Shown here in pieces: positions 37,599 through 49,903 of a DNA stretch of 64,000 bases (within the stretch, counting starts at the first letter, position 1; the number at the start of each line of letters is the position of its first letter). The notes beneath the pieces are model-generated. The model did no database searches. It saw only the letters and a list, made by a program, of their open reading frames with translations, and was not told the DNA's origin. The position numbers and the translations under genes were made by a program. The DNA lies in the NCBI GenBank assembly GCA_022821495.1, contig JAJEDN010000011.1, forward strand, positions 36,722 to 100,721. Direction: 5' to 3'. The DNA comes from Candidatus Poribacteria bacterium. GTDB lineage: Bacteria; Poribacteria; WGA-4E; WGA-3G.

Positions 37599-37868
37599 TG
37601 TTGATAACCTGTGCATAACTATGTTAAAACACTGTTGATAACTTGTTGATAACTTGTTGATAACTTGTCTGTTTTTCGCCTATCATGCAATTTTGTTGAT
37701 AACCTGTTGATAACTCAATAATTTATCAACAAGTTATCAACAGGGTACTTGTCAATAGTGGCAAGTGTTTAAGCGAGTTATCCACTTATCCACAGCCCCT
37801 ACTACTACTACTAAGGTACTATATATATTTATATAGATAATTAGTACAATTAATAGGGCAGTGGATAA
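37599..37868. other. Origin of replication (oriC) with DnaA boxes and DnaA-trio-like element
   Basis: The 371-nt gap between dnaA and recF holds about 12 DnaA boxes. TGTTGATAA occurs at 37599, 37633, 37644, 37655, 37694 and 37705; TGTGCATAA at 37610; TTATCAACA at 37723 and 37734; TTATCCACT at 37778; TTATCCACA at 37786; and an inverted TTATCCACT at 37860. Many are exactly 11 bp apart. The last consensus box is followed by GCCCC, then TACTACTACTACTAAG (37800-37815), matching the layout of a DnaA-trio, and then about 40 nt of A+T sequence that would be the unwinding site. Copying should begin here. Confidence 0.93.
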
Positions 37869-37928
37869 GTGAGAAAAATTAGTTGTCAAATAACACCCAC
37901 TCAAGGAAAATTTTCACCCTCAAAACAG

Positions 37929-39233
37929 ATGTTGTTGGATCATATCGTTTTACGAAATTTTCGTAACTATACCGATTGCGAAATAAACTTCACTAAGCCT
38001 GTTATCCTAATTATCGGTGGAAATGCACAGGGGAAGACCAGTTTGCTTGAAGCAATCTATTTTCTCTGCACCGCAGAATCTCATCGTGCGACTCATGATG
38101 CTGAATTGATTCGGCATCATGAGTCAGGATTCTATTTAAAAGGGATACTGAGAAATGGTAGCGATGATGTGACATCTCTTGAGGCAACCAAGCGAGTACG
38201 CGGGCAGTTTAAGTTAAAGAAAAATGGAGTGCTCCAGACAAAACGTTCTGAATGGATAGGACAATTTAACGCCGTACTTTTTTCACCGGAGTCACTAACA
38301 CTGGTCAAGGGAAGCCCTTCCGAACGGAGAAGGTTTTTAGATCTTTTGATTTCACAGATCGACACTGAATACTTAAAAAGTTTGCAAGAATATAATTTTG
38401 TTCTCAAACAACGGAATGAGTTGCTGAAGCAAATTCGTGCAACTTTAGCAAATCCAGCACAGTTAGACGCTTGGGATAAACTCTTACTCATGCACGGTAC
38501 TGCAGTTATCATAAAGCGGTTGGAAATTTTTCATCAATTAAGAAATCACGCAATCCAAAATCACCATAAACTCACCGGTGGTAGTGAGAACATTGCGTTA
38601 ACGTATCGTTCGGCATCTGTGCCGGACGATACGTTAACGCACAATATCGAAAATAGTAATTTGGAGAACTTTTCCACAAATATATTAACCGACCCCGCGC
38701 TTGTATCGCAAAAGACCACTTGTGAAGATAAGGTGATAAAGTATTTTGGTGTGTCATTAAACGGTTCACGCGAAGCAGATTTGCAAAGAGGCACAACTTT
38801 AGTTGGTCCCCACCGAGATGACTTTCTCATTGAGTTAGAAAACGAACCTCAACCGAGTCCTCCTCATAATTACCACGATGATCGTGCCTCGGATCCGTTA
38901 GGGCATGAAACAGAGACATTTCGAGAGGTCGCACGCTCTTATGGATCACAGGGTCAACAACGAACTATTGCATTAGCACTCAAGTTAGCAGAATTAGAGT
39001 TAATTCGGCATCTGACGGGCAGGAACCCTATAGTTTTATTAGATGACGTTACCTCAGAGTTAGATGACAATCGGATAGGCTACCTGTTAGAAGTTCTTCA
39101 GGATTTAAGTGCCCAAACTTTCATCACTGCCACGGATGCTGAGCCACTTGTAAACCATTTAAACCAACCGAGCGTGTTGAAGGTTGAAAATGCCCAGATA
39201 AGTTCCACCACTGAAACTATCGAAAACTCCTGA
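37929..39233 (+). CDS. recF: DNA replication and repair protein RecF
   Basis: This is a DNA-binding ATPase of the SMC-like family for gap repair with RecO and RecR. Start: the frame is open from a GTG at 37869, within the last DnaA box region, but family alignment favours ATG 37929 (MLLDHIVLRNFRNYTDCEINF); the ribosome site is weak for both. Seen: Walker A GGNAQGKTSLLEAIYFL, GSPSERRRFLDLLISQID, signature SYGSQGQQRTIALALKLAEL and Walker B PIVLLDDVTSELDD. The middle (about residues 205-300) is a poorly conserved region and contains a striking DNA hairpin (38595-38640). Confidence 0.95.
   Translation: MLLDHIVLRNFRNYTDCEINFTKPVILIIGGNAQGKTSLLEAIYFLCTAESHRATHDAELIRHHESGFYLKGILRNGSDDVTSLEATKRVRGQFKLKKNGVLQTKRSEWIGQFNAVLFSPESLTLVKGSPSERRRFLDLLISQIDTEYLKSLQEYNFVLKQRNELLKQIRATLANPAQLDAWDKLLLMHGTAVIIKRLEIFHQLRNHAIQNHHKLTGGSENIALTYRSASVPDDTLTHNIENSNLENFSTNILTDPALVSQKTTCEDKVIKYFGVSLNGSREADLQRGTTLVGPHRDDFLIELENEPQPSPPHNYHDDRASDPLGHETETFREVARSYGSQGQQRTIALALKLAELELIRHLTGRNPIVLLDDVTSELDDNRIGYLLEVLQDLSAQTFITATDAEPLVNHLNQPSVLKVENAQISSTTETIENS
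38595..38640. repeat. 46-nt near-perfect inverted repeat inside recF
   Basis: Two 21-nt arms, GCGTTAACGTATCGTTCGGCA and its complement with one T/C change, flank a 4-nt loop TCTG. The repeat is translated in frame as part of RecF (around YRSASVPDDTL). Confidence 0.9.
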
Positions 39234-39252
39234 GCACACGCATGAGGGTAAA

Positions 39253-39738
39253 ATGCAGAAAACTCAAAATTCACGCGACCTTCTCAATGAATACACACGC
39301 ACTCGTGACCTTGAGCCCAAGATGCTTGAGCAGAAAGTATTCGCCATTTGGAAAGAACGATTTGGCGTACCCTTTGGTAAAAAAACAGTGCCAGTATCCT
39401 TTTCGGATGGTGTTTTAAAAATCTATACCGAATATCCGACCCATAAGAGCGAATTGTCATACCTAACACCGGGCATTATAACTCACCTAAACGCCGAATT
39501 AGGAGAGACTGTTCTTACAGATTTGCGGGTAGAGTTACGCTCAATCCAGGAAGCGACTCCCCATCCACATCACACAAAGCACGACCCCACTAATTCACAA
39601 ACGCCAAACACGCCTCGCACCGATCCAACCCCCGAAGAATTAGACCAAGTTGAACAGACAGTCACTGGTGTGACAGATACTGAACTCAGAACTTCCTTGC
39701 GTCAATTGTTCATTACACAAAGTAAAGAAAAGCCTTGA
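39253..39738 (+). CDS. dciA: DUF721 protein, probable DciA-type helicase operator
   Basis: This 161-residue protein has an N-terminal part with the DUF721 fold: LEQKVFAIWKERFG (helix), then FSDGVLKIYTEYPTHKSELSYLTPGIITHLNAELGE, which matches the KH-like DciA core. The rest is a Pro/Thr-rich tail and a final acidic helix (EELDQVEQTVTGVTDTELRTSL). DciA loads the DnaB helicase in bacteria without DnaC/DnaI. Its position, 19 nt after recF and before gyrB, is the common location of DUF721 genes near origins. Confidence 0.85.
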   Translation: MQKTQNSRDLLNEYTRTRDLEPKMLEQKVFAIWKERFGVPFGKKTVPVSFSDGVLKIYTEYPTHKSELSYLTPGIITHLNAELGETVLTDLRVELRSIQEATPHPHHTKHDPTNSQTPNTPRTDPTPEELDQVEQTVTGVTDTELRTSLRQLFITQSKEKP

Positions 39739-39763
39739 CAAAATTTTTAAAATAAGGTATCCT
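39735..39763 (+). promoter_or_regulatory. Sigma-70 promoter for gyrB
   Basis: TTGACA, 17-nt spacer, TATCCT. The -35 overlaps the dciA stop codon. About 118 nt of leader follow; it contains a short hairpin TCCCA/TGGGA near 39838-39856. Confidence 0.6.
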
Positions 39764-39875
39764 ATTTTAAGTAGTTGCGTCGGTGGCTGCAATGCCGATT
39801 CCGCTTTGCAGTACTAACTTTTAAAAACAGGTAGAATCCCATCTCAACAGTGGGAATTAATAAGGGGGATCTTGA

Positions 39876-42437
<2,562 letters not shown>

Positions 42438-42562
42438 AGGAGGATATTACAGAGTGTTGCTTGTCGGTTCCAAATAATTTATTCATAGAACGGACTTATC
42501 CGATCGAAAACACTGCGCCCTTCAACAGAAGCGAGCATAGCAACGCGACTTAATTAATTTAT

Positions 42563-45091
42563 ATGGAAAATATCGAAAACATCCAAGAAAGTAACATAGA
42601 AAATGAACTAAAAACATCATATCTCGCCTACGCGATGAGTGTTAACACCAATCGCGCGATACCCGATGTCCGGGACGGTCTCAAACCCGGCACACGTCGG
42701 ATTATTTATGCTATGGGAGAGATAAACCTCACCTCGAACCGCCCTTATGACAAATGTGCTGCTGTCGTTGGGGAGGTGATGAAAAATTATCATCCACACG
42801 GTGATGGACCAATTTATGGAACGCTTGTCGGTTTAGCGCAGCCGTTTAACATGCGGTATCCACTCATAGACCCGCAAGGAAACTTTGGTAGCATTGATGA
42901 TGACCCGCCTGGGGCGATGCGTTATACAGAGTGCCGACTTGCTACTATTACTGCGGAGATGCTCACTGATATTGAAAAGCAGGTCGTTGATTTCCAACCG
43001 AACTACAAGGATTCTCTCAAAGAACCGACTGTTCTCCCTGGACTCTTACCGAATTTGCTCATCAACGGCACAACAGGTATTGGTGTCGGCTATCTCACTC
43101 GGATACCGCCACATAACTTAAATGAAATTATTGATGCCCTACTCTACAAACTTTCAGATCCAGATGCTACCTCGGAAATGTTGATGGAACACATCCAAGG
43201 CCCTGATTTTCCAACTGCAGGAATGATCGTTGGTACCAGTGGTATCAAGAATATGTACACCACCGGCAGAGGGAGCATGACTGTCCGGGCTAAAGCGATC
43301 ATAGAACGAATTACTACGGCTGGCAAATCGGAAGTTGAGCAGGAACAGATCGTCATAACTGAAATCCCGTTTCAGGTAAAGAAAAATCAGCTGCTTGAAC
43401 GGATGTTTCAATTAGTTGTTAACAAAACCATCAATGGAATTAGAGACATCCGGGACGAGTCGGATCAAGATATCCGAATCGTCATAATCCTTAAGCGCGG
43501 CGAAATTGCACAAGTTATCCTAAATCAGTTGTATAAGCATACACAGATGCAGACGAATTTCAGCGCGAACCTGCTTTGTCTTGTGGATGGGCTGCCAAAG
43601 GTTCTAACGCTTGAGGAGATTCTGCACTACTATCTTGAGCATCGAAGAGACGTGGTTCGCCGCCGGACACAATTTGAACTCGCTCGCGCTGAACGTAGAA
43701 GCCATATCCTTGAAGGGTACTTACTGGCACTGCAAAACCTTGAGGCGGTTATAGAACTTGTCCAAACCGCTGAGTCACCGCAGGCTGCAGAGCAAGAACT
43801 CCGAGAGACATATCAACTCAGCGACGTACAAGCAAGAGAAATTCTCACAATGACGCTCCGCCAGTTAACAGGACTCGAACGCCAACGTATTCACGATGAA
43901 TATACGGAACTGTTGGATCAAATCGCTGAATTTCGGGCAATCCTCGCCAGCGAAACGTTGATAACGGATATTATCCGGACGGAACTTGAAACGCTTAGGG
44001 AGAAATACGGTGATGAACGCCGGACAGAAATCACCGGTGAGATCAAAGAATTTGAAGTCGAAGATCTTATTGCTGATGAAGAGATGGTGGTTACATTATC
44101 CCACGCTGGCTACATCAAACGACTGCGTATGGATACTTATCGGAAGCAGCACCGCGGCGGGGTTGGGATTAAAGGGGCTACGCCAAAGAGTGACGACTTT
44201 TTGGAACACATCTTCGTTGCCACCGCCCATCAGAACATTTTATTCTTCACAGATATGGGCAAGTGTTATACGCTGAAAGTACACCAAATTCCTGAAGCCC
44301 GCCGCCAATCGGCTGGGCGCGCAGTCGTTAACCTGCTCCGATTGGCGCAAGGTGAAAACATCACCGCTTACGTTACGGTCCGTCCTAAAAATAGTAGCGA
44401 AGAGACCAAAGGCACTGATACTGACGAAGCTCTCGACAACGAATTTGTTTTCATGGCAACGCAGCAAGGCATTGTCAAAAAGACAGCACTTTCCAGTTTT
44501 GCAAACACTTTGTCAAGCGGCATTATTGCTGTTAACCTTGATGATGGTGATAAACTGATTGGGGCGCAAGTAACAGAAGGTAATTCTGATGTCATTCTCG
44601 TTACTCACAAAGGAACGGCTATTCGGTTCAGCGAAAAGGATGTCAGATCGCTTGGACGGAACACGCGCGGGGTACGTGGTATAGCACTTGGTGCTGACGA
44701 CTTTGTGGCGCAAATGGTTATTGTTAATGGTGAACTATCTGAAGAAGACAATACACAAGAAGATGATACTTTATTGATTGTCACGGAAAATGGGTATGGT
44801 AAGCGCACATCTGTTTCTGCCTACCGTCCCCAAAACCGCGGCGGGAAAGGTCTGATTGCTATCGGAAAGTCTGCCCGAAACGGTGCAGTCGTTGCCGCAA
44901 AACGTGTTGCAGACACTGATGAACTCGTTCTTATTAGTTCAAACGGGTATGTTACTCGAACGGCGGTTGGCGACATTCGACGTATCGGACGAAATACCCA
45001 AGGCGTGCGTATCATGACCCTCCAACCCGACGAAAAACTTGTTGATGCCGCTAAAATTGAACTTTCATCCTCTTTACTTGAAGATAACTAA
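42563..45091 (+). CDS. gyrA: DNA gyrase subunit A
   Basis: This 842-residue breakage-reunion subunit has AIPDVRDGLKPGTRRIIYAM, catalytic Tyr121 in AMRYTECRL, and a six-blade C-terminal pinwheel. A GyrA-box-like KQHRGGVGIKG lies at blade 1, and another near-box QNRGGKG lies later. The quinolone region reads HPHGDGPIYG, so the E. coli Ser83 and Asp87 positions are both Gly (82 and 86 here). It is separated from gyrB by 125 nt in which nothing else was seen, and is followed by a TPR gene 15 nt on, which may share its message. Confidence 0.96.
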   Translation: MENIENIQESNIENELKTSYLAYAMSVNTNRAIPDVRDGLKPGTRRIIYAMGEINLTSNRPYDKCAAVVGEVMKNYHPHGDGPIYGTLVGLAQPFNMRYPLIDPQGNFGSIDDDPPGAMRYTECRLATITAEMLTDIEKQVVDFQPNYKDSLKEPTVLPGLLPNLLINGTTGIGVGYLTRIPPHNLNEIIDALLYKLSDPDATSEMLMEHIQGPDFPTAGMIVGTSGIKNMYTTGRGSMTVRAKAIIERITTAGKSEVEQEQIVITEIPFQVKKNQLLERMFQLVVNKTINGIRDIRDESDQDIRIVIILKRGEIAQVILNQLYKHTQMQTNFSANLLCLVDGLPKVLTLEEILHYYLEHRRDVVRRRTQFELARAERRSHILEGYLLALQNLEAVIELVQTAESPQAAEQELRETYQLSDVQAREILTMTLRQLTGLERQRIHDEYTELLDQIAEFRAILASETLITDIIRTELETLREKYGDERRTEITGEIKEFEVEDLIADEEMVVTLSHAGYIKRLRMDTYRKQHRGGVGIKGATPKSDDFLEHIFVATAHQNILFFTDMGKCYTLKVHQIPEARRQSAGRAVVNLLRLAQGENITAYVTVRPKNSSEETKGTDTDEALDNEFVFMATQQGIVKKTALSSFANTLSSGIIAVNLDDGDKLIGAQVTEGNSDVILVTHKGTAIRFSEKDVRSLGRNTRGVRGIALGADDFVAQMVIVNGELSEEDNTQEDDTLLIVTENGYGKRTSVSAYRPQNRGGKGLIAIGKSARNGAVVAAKRVADTDELVLISSNGYVTRTAVGDIRRIGRNTQGVRIMTLQPDEKLVDAAKIELSSSLLEDN

Positions 45092-45106
45092 GGTGCTTAG
45101 CACCCA

Positions 45107-46747
45107 ATGGAAAAACAAATGAAATATCTTAGCATACTCACGACTATTGTCTTAATCACGGTCTGTCTCACTTTGGGTGCCAATTTACAGGCACAAACCG
45201 CAGAGACCCCTGAATTGCTATCACTTACTGATGTTGATACTGGATTAAACGCTGATATGACACGTGCAGCCGAGATCTATACCAATCTGATGTGGGCTAC
45301 CTATTGCAAAACGGACAAACGAAAACTCCACAAGAGTAAAACCGCCTATGATGCATTGATTACAGAATTAAATGCTGATGAGGCCTCTGCCTTTGTTGAG
45401 AACGAATTCTTATCAGCACAAGGGGTGAGTTTTATTTACGCCGAGCGTGCGGTGCTGCGCTTTTCTAAATTGCAGGATATTAACGGCGCAGAAGAAGACG
45501 CGGAAAAAGCCATTCAATTCAATCCTGAAAATGTGAACGCAACATGGATCCTCGCGAAAATACTAACAACTCGGTTCATTTCTCAGGTGGAACGCGACAG
45601 AAATAGCAAAAGGGCTGTAGACTTAAAAGAAAGAATGTTTGCTACGCTAAAGCGTGTGGTTGAATTGAACGCTGACCATGATGAAGCACAGTTTTATCTC
45701 GGTAGCATGGCGCGTGATTTTGATGAACCTGAACTTGCTATCAAGGCTTTCAAGGCACTCACCCGTATTATTCCCTACGACCCCCGGTACCATACAGAAC
45801 TTGCCAAACTTTATGAAAGGCAAAATCGGCTTGATGAAGCCTTACAGTCTTATGAAAGGGTCGTAACAATCCAGCCCCAACAGATGAACACACGTAATCA
45901 TCTTGGTCAACTTTACCTTCAGACTGGCGACTATCCTGCGGCAATTAAAACATTTCTCACTGTTCTGGCATCAATTGAAGGTTCCCCAAATCGGATCCCA
46001 ACTGAAATTGAGGCGCATCATGGGATTAGCCTCGCATATCAGGCGCAGAATAACTTTGAAAAAGCCGAACATCACATCACACGCGCGGTAGCCTTATTAG
46101 AGACGCGCGCCCTTTCAATGCGAGGTGGGACGCGTAGCAATCGTTCGCGAAGAGCTGAGCGCATCGCTTTAGCCGAAAGCATCCAAGATGCCCGCTATAC
46201 TCTCGCACAAATTTACCTTAGATTCAACAGACCTCAAAAGGCAATAGATGCCTTTGCAAAGATTTTGGCTATTGATGCCAACTATGTGCCAGCACTCACG
46301 GGGATTGGGATTGCTTACCAGATGATAGACGATCTGCCGCAAGCGGAGACCTATCTACGTAAGGCGATAGATCTATCTGCAAATGGTGAATTACCTGATG
46401 CATATAATGCATTAGGTTACCTCTATGCCGAGCAAGGGATTAAATTGGACGAAGCAGCAGCACTTGTTCGCCGGGCACTTAAAAGTGTACCCACGTCTGG
46501 TGCATACTTGGATAGTTTAGGGCTTATTTATTTTAAGCAAGGCAAACTTGATGCTGCTATAGAAAATTTGGAGCAAGCACTTAAGTATATGCCTGATACC
46601 CCTGAAATCCTTTTGCATCTTGCTGATGCATACTTTGAAAAAGGGTTAGAAGATAAAGCTCTGGAGACTTTAGAGGCTGCCGTACGACTTGAACCCGATA
46701 ATGCTGAACTTCGTCAAAAACTTGATACCATCAGAGCTGGCAGATAA
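45107..46747 (+). CDS. Exported tetratricopeptide-repeat protein
   Basis: This 546-residue protein starts at 45107 or four codons later (45119), where the signal peptide KYLSILTTIVLITVCLTLGANLQAQ begins. Several TPR helix pairs follow: AEEDAEKAIQFNPENVNATWILAKIL, DEAQFYLGSMARD, RLDEALQSYERVVTIQPQ, DYPAAIKTFLTVL, RPQKAIDAFAKILAID and GKLDAAIENLEQALKYMP. TPRs bind proteins or scaffold complexes; there is no enzyme motif. A periplasmic or outer-membrane role is likely. It lies 15 nt after gyrA, probably by chance of operon layout. Confidence 0.85.
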   Translation: MEKQMKYLSILTTIVLITVCLTLGANLQAQTAETPELLSLTDVDTGLNADMTRAAEIYTNLMWATYCKTDKRKLHKSKTAYDALITELNADEASAFVENEFLSAQGVSFIYAERAVLRFSKLQDINGAEEDAEKAIQFNPENVNATWILAKILTTRFISQVERDRNSKRAVDLKERMFATLKRVVELNADHDEAQFYLGSMARDFDEPELAIKAFKALTRIIPYDPRYHTELAKLYERQNRLDEALQSYERVVTIQPQQMNTRNHLGQLYLQTGDYPAAIKTFLTVLASIEGSPNRIPTEIEAHHGISLAYQAQNNFEKAEHHITRAVALLETRALSMRGGTRSNRSRRAERIALAESIQDARYTLAQIYLRFNRPQKAIDAFAKILAIDANYVPALTGIGIAYQMIDDLPQAETYLRKAIDLSANGELPDAYNALGYLYAEQGIKLDEAAALVRRALKSVPTSGAYLDSLGLIYFKQGKLDAAIENLEQALKYMPDTPEILLHLADAYFEKGLEDKALETLEAAVRLEPDNAELRQKLDTIRAGR

Positions 46748-46805
46748 TTTCCAAAGGTTAAACCCGTCCGGAATGCTACAACTTTAGCAGTGGGTAGTCG
46801 AAAAG

Positions 46806-48503
46806 ATGAAAAACATAACAGTGCTTTCCACCCTCGTGCTACTGCTTTTAGGAACATCGTATCAGAGTTCGGCATATCTTTGCGGTACACCGCACTTGTC
46901 AGGCACGAATCGACCTTTGCACGGGGCAAACACAATCCACCCGTCACCACCCGAAGTTCTGACACCTCCCGCGCTACCGACTGCTCCCGCGCTACCGATG
47001 GGTATGGAACGCACCTTTTTCGCACCTGACTTCAGGAGTATGCAACAATACACTGTCTCCTCTGTGTTGCGTGGTATCGGTAGTTTCTGTTATATTTTTG
47101 TTGAAGAGTCTGAGTGGAATACACGTGTTACCACCGAAACGGTACAATCAATAGTGCGTGCTTTTGACACTGCTACACCCGCGAACCCACGGCTTGGAAT
47201 TTATCCTACATTGGTAGATGCGTTTGGAGCACCGCCGGATATTGATGGAAACGGTAAGGTCATTTTACTCTTGCTCAATATTCGGGATACAAGTCCAGCA
47301 GACCGGTATACTGCAGGTTTTTTCAATCCTGCAGATCAGAATCGAGGCGTACTCAGGAACCCAGGATTCCGCCGATTTCCGATTCGTAGTAACGAAGCGG
47401 ACATGTTGTATGTAGATACACAACCGCTTAACCCAAATAGTGAACTGGCGCATAATGTTATAGCACATGAACTCCTACATCTCATCCACTGGCGACATGA
47501 TCCTCATGAAGCGACCTGGGTTGATGAAGGGTGTGCCGGATACGCATCATTTCTCTGTGGCTATCCAGTGCAGGAACATGTCGCTGCATTTGAAAAAAAG
47601 CCTTCTGTTTCACTTATAACATGGTCCGAAACGGAAGCAGATTCACTGCCACACTATGGTGCGACTTTCCTCTGGATGCTCTATCTTCATGAACAGCACG
47701 GTGGCGTAGAAACAGTAACTGAAATTGTCCGGAATCGTGGCACATCGCTTACGGGTATCGCAGATGCGCTCGCGTCAAAAGGTGTTACGCAAAAAATCCC
47801 GGATATCTTTATCAACTGGAAATTGGCAAACTATTTATCTGATTATCGTGCCGTTAAACTTTCGCTGATGCCTTACCGTTGGTACCGTTCTTACCCAAGC
47901 GGCACTCAAAACGGAAAACTCAGCAATTTTTCAGCGGACTATATCGGATTTGAGAACGCTGGCGGGTTGACGCTCGGATTTTCAAGTGATGCATCTGCAA
48001 GCAGTGCCGCTCATACAATCGAATTTCATAACACCGGTGATGTCCGCGTACAGACGCTAAAGCTGGCTGGTGGTAATTCCGGTTCTGTCGTATTGTCGAA
48101 TACCGTCACAGCGGCAATTTTGGTGCCGAGTTTGCAAACAGAAACGATCAATGCCGATACACACAGCACTAATTATCAATATAGTGCTATACGGGGCGCA
48201 CATATTACTATTGATTCTACTGCTCTCCCAAATCCGGTGCACCCACGATACTGGGACATCATTGCCAGATCAAGTGAATCTCTCGTTGGGTTAACGCCTA
48301 CTATAACCTTGGTGATCTTTGATAACGCGACTGAACGTCCCTATAGGGAAGCGCAAGCGATGTTTCAAGTTGCACAAGATTCGCAGGGCAGTTTCCTATA
48401 TCGGTTCTCATTTCTTCTTGAACCAGAGATAGCTCCTGAATCAATCACATATCAGATTTCTCTTGATTCGAGAATTGTTGACACAGGTTCGCTAACCGAG
48501 TAA
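46806..48503 (+). CDS. Secreted zinc metalloprotease-like protein (immune-inhibitor-A / M30-like)
   Basis: This 565-residue protein starts with a signal peptide (KNITVLSTLVLLLLGTSYQSSA). The gluzincin-type active site is NVIAHELLHLIHWRHD, with the HELLH helix, followed after about 16 residues by TWVDEGCAGYASFLCGY, in which the Glu would be the third zinc ligand. The pattern HE..H.IHW...TW..EG..EYA is that of M6/M30-like proteases. Upstream, VDAFGAPPDIDGNGKVILLLLNIRD fits the same family. C-terminal beta-domains follow. No sorting domain of the type in the PorU-like protein is seen. It would act outside the cell or in the periplasm. Confidence 0.8.
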   Translation: MKNITVLSTLVLLLLGTSYQSSAYLCGTPHLSGTNRPLHGANTIHPSPPEVLTPPALPTAPALPMGMERTFFAPDFRSMQQYTVSSVLRGIGSFCYIFVEESEWNTRVTTETVQSIVRAFDTATPANPRLGIYPTLVDAFGAPPDIDGNGKVILLLLNIRDTSPADRYTAGFFNPADQNRGVLRNPGFRRFPIRSNEADMLYVDTQPLNPNSELAHNVIAHELLHLIHWRHDPHEATWVDEGCAGYASFLCGYPVQEHVAAFEKKPSVSLITWSETEADSLPHYGATFLWMLYLHEQHGGVETVTEIVRNRGTSLTGIADALASKGVTQKIPDIFINWKLANYLSDYRAVKLSLMPYRWYRSYPSGTQNGKLSNFSADYIGFENAGGLTLGFSSDASASSAAHTIEFHNTGDVRVQTLKLAGGNSGSVVLSNTVTAAILVPSLQTETINADTHSTNYQYSAIRGAHITIDSTALPNPVHPRYWDIIARSSESLVGLTPTITLVIFDNATERPYREAQAMFQVAQDSQGSFLYRFSFLLEPEIAPESITYQISLDSRIVDTGSLTE

Positions 48504-48656
48504 TATTATAAAAACGCAGCGAGTCGCATCAGGCTCTTATAACAGGGCAGACTTGATAAACTTGTTGCCTCAGTCAGTGCGAACTCGGTTTCCAATGAAA
48601 AACAATTTAATTTCGATTTTCTTCTCTTCAGTTAGGAACTTCAAAAAGGGGAAAAC

Positions 48657-49619
48657 ATGCAACCTACACTTTATGCAGGAACAATTGGACAAAGTGTCTG
48701 GCACAGTACCGATAATGGAGACACTTGGCGCAGAGTTAGTAACGGACTCTTTCCGGAGGCAGATATTCGTGCCATAACTGTCAATCCGAGTGACTCAGAC
48801 ACCCTCTATGCCGGTACCGAAAATGGTATCTTCCGAACAAACAATGCGGCTGAATCGTGGCACCACCTTCCAAGCCCTTTGGATGGAAAGGAAGTTTGGT
48901 CCATTGCGATTGATCCAAAAACACCGGATACGGTTTATGCTGGCACGTGTCCTTCTGCGCTTTTCAAATCTACTGATGCCGGTGATAATTGGAAGCAACT
49001 TGATGTTGATTTAGCACAAGAGTGCGAAGGTATTCCAATTATCCCACGTGTCACAACCTTTGTGATTGATCCCGAAGATTCACAGATTCTCTATGCTGGC
49101 ATTGAAATTGACGGGATGCGTCTTAGCACTGACGGCGGTGAAACATGGACAGAACGCAGTGAGGGACTCAGCAGCTTGGATATTCACGGGCTCTGTGTGG
49201 TCCCCGGTTCCCCAAAAACTATCATCGCAGCGACGAACAACGATGTTTGTGTAACAACAGATATGGGACAGCAGTGGACACCCTTGAACGTTAAAGCACA
49301 TTATCCATGGCCCTATTGCCGTGCAGCGTTCTTTCTAAACGGAGATTCAGGCAGAGTGTTCATCGGTGCCGGGAATGGTCCGCCGGGGGATCAGGGCGGA
49401 ATCTTCTCAACGCGTGATGCTGGAAAAACATGGGACCGCGCCGATATTGGTAGAACTGCGAATAGCACCATCTGGACCTTCGCCCATAATCCAAATGTTG
49501 ACAACTTCTTAATCGCTTGCAGTGTGAGTGGACAACTTTACCGGAGTACAGATGCCGGCGATGCGTGGACCAAACTTTCACATGAATTTGGGGAAGTTCG
49601 CGCTTTAGCTATCGGATAG
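48657..49619 (+). CDS. BNR/Ycf48-like beta-propeller protein
   Basis: This 320-residue protein contains repeated propeller blades with the BNR Asp-box S-x-D-x-G-x-x-W: STDNGDTWRRV, STDGGETWTER, STRDAGKTWDR and STDAGDAWTKL. Each is preceded by a strand like TLYAGT. No signal peptide is seen at the chosen start, although GGGGAAAAC lies just before it. Such propellers occur in sialidase-like and photosystem-assembly proteins, but no catalytic residues stand out. The function is unknown, possibly a binding protein. Confidence 0.78.
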   Translation: MQPTLYAGTIGQSVWHSTDNGDTWRRVSNGLFPEADIRAITVNPSDSDTLYAGTENGIFRTNNAAESWHHLPSPLDGKEVWSIAIDPKTPDTVYAGTCPSALFKSTDAGDNWKQLDVDLAQECEGIPIIPRVTTFVIDPEDSQILYAGIEIDGMRLSTDGGETWTERSEGLSSLDIHGLCVVPGSPKTIIAATNNDVCVTTDMGQQWTPLNVKAHYPWPYCRAAFFLNGDSGRVFIGAGNGPPGDQGGIFSTRDAGKTWDRADIGRTANSTIWTFAHNPNVDNFLIACSVSGQLYRSTDAGDAWTKLSHEFGEVRALAIG

Positions 49620-49622
49620 TAC

Positions 49623-49652
49623 TTGACTTATTTTTGCAATTTGTGGTATGCT
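49623..49652 (+). promoter_or_regulatory. Candidate promoter for the CsgG-like lipoprotein
   Basis: TTGACT, 18-nt spacer, TATGCT, about 250 nt upstream of the GTG at 49904. Confidence 0.45.
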
Positions 49653-49903
49653 GTTGGTAATTCGGCTTCCAATATACGCTAACACGGTTCACAACGCTGA
49701 TTATAGTTAAAACCAACTGCGGGCAGCCCATACGTTAGGAAGCCTAAGCCTTTTTGGTCTCAGATTCAGTTACTTATTTCCTCACGAGAGTGACGGAAGA
49801 TTTTTAGAAGCATGTAATGTTAGAACTGGTGTCAATTTTCGGTTTCTCAATGGCAGAAAATTTGACTCTTAAGTTACGCCCAAAACATAGGAGGCACACT
49901 TCA

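Noticed and set aside
37599..37742. Regular repeats taken at first for a CRISPR-like or iteron array
   Set aside because: The units are 9-nt DnaA boxes in both orientations and there are no spacers of uniform length, so this is oriC.
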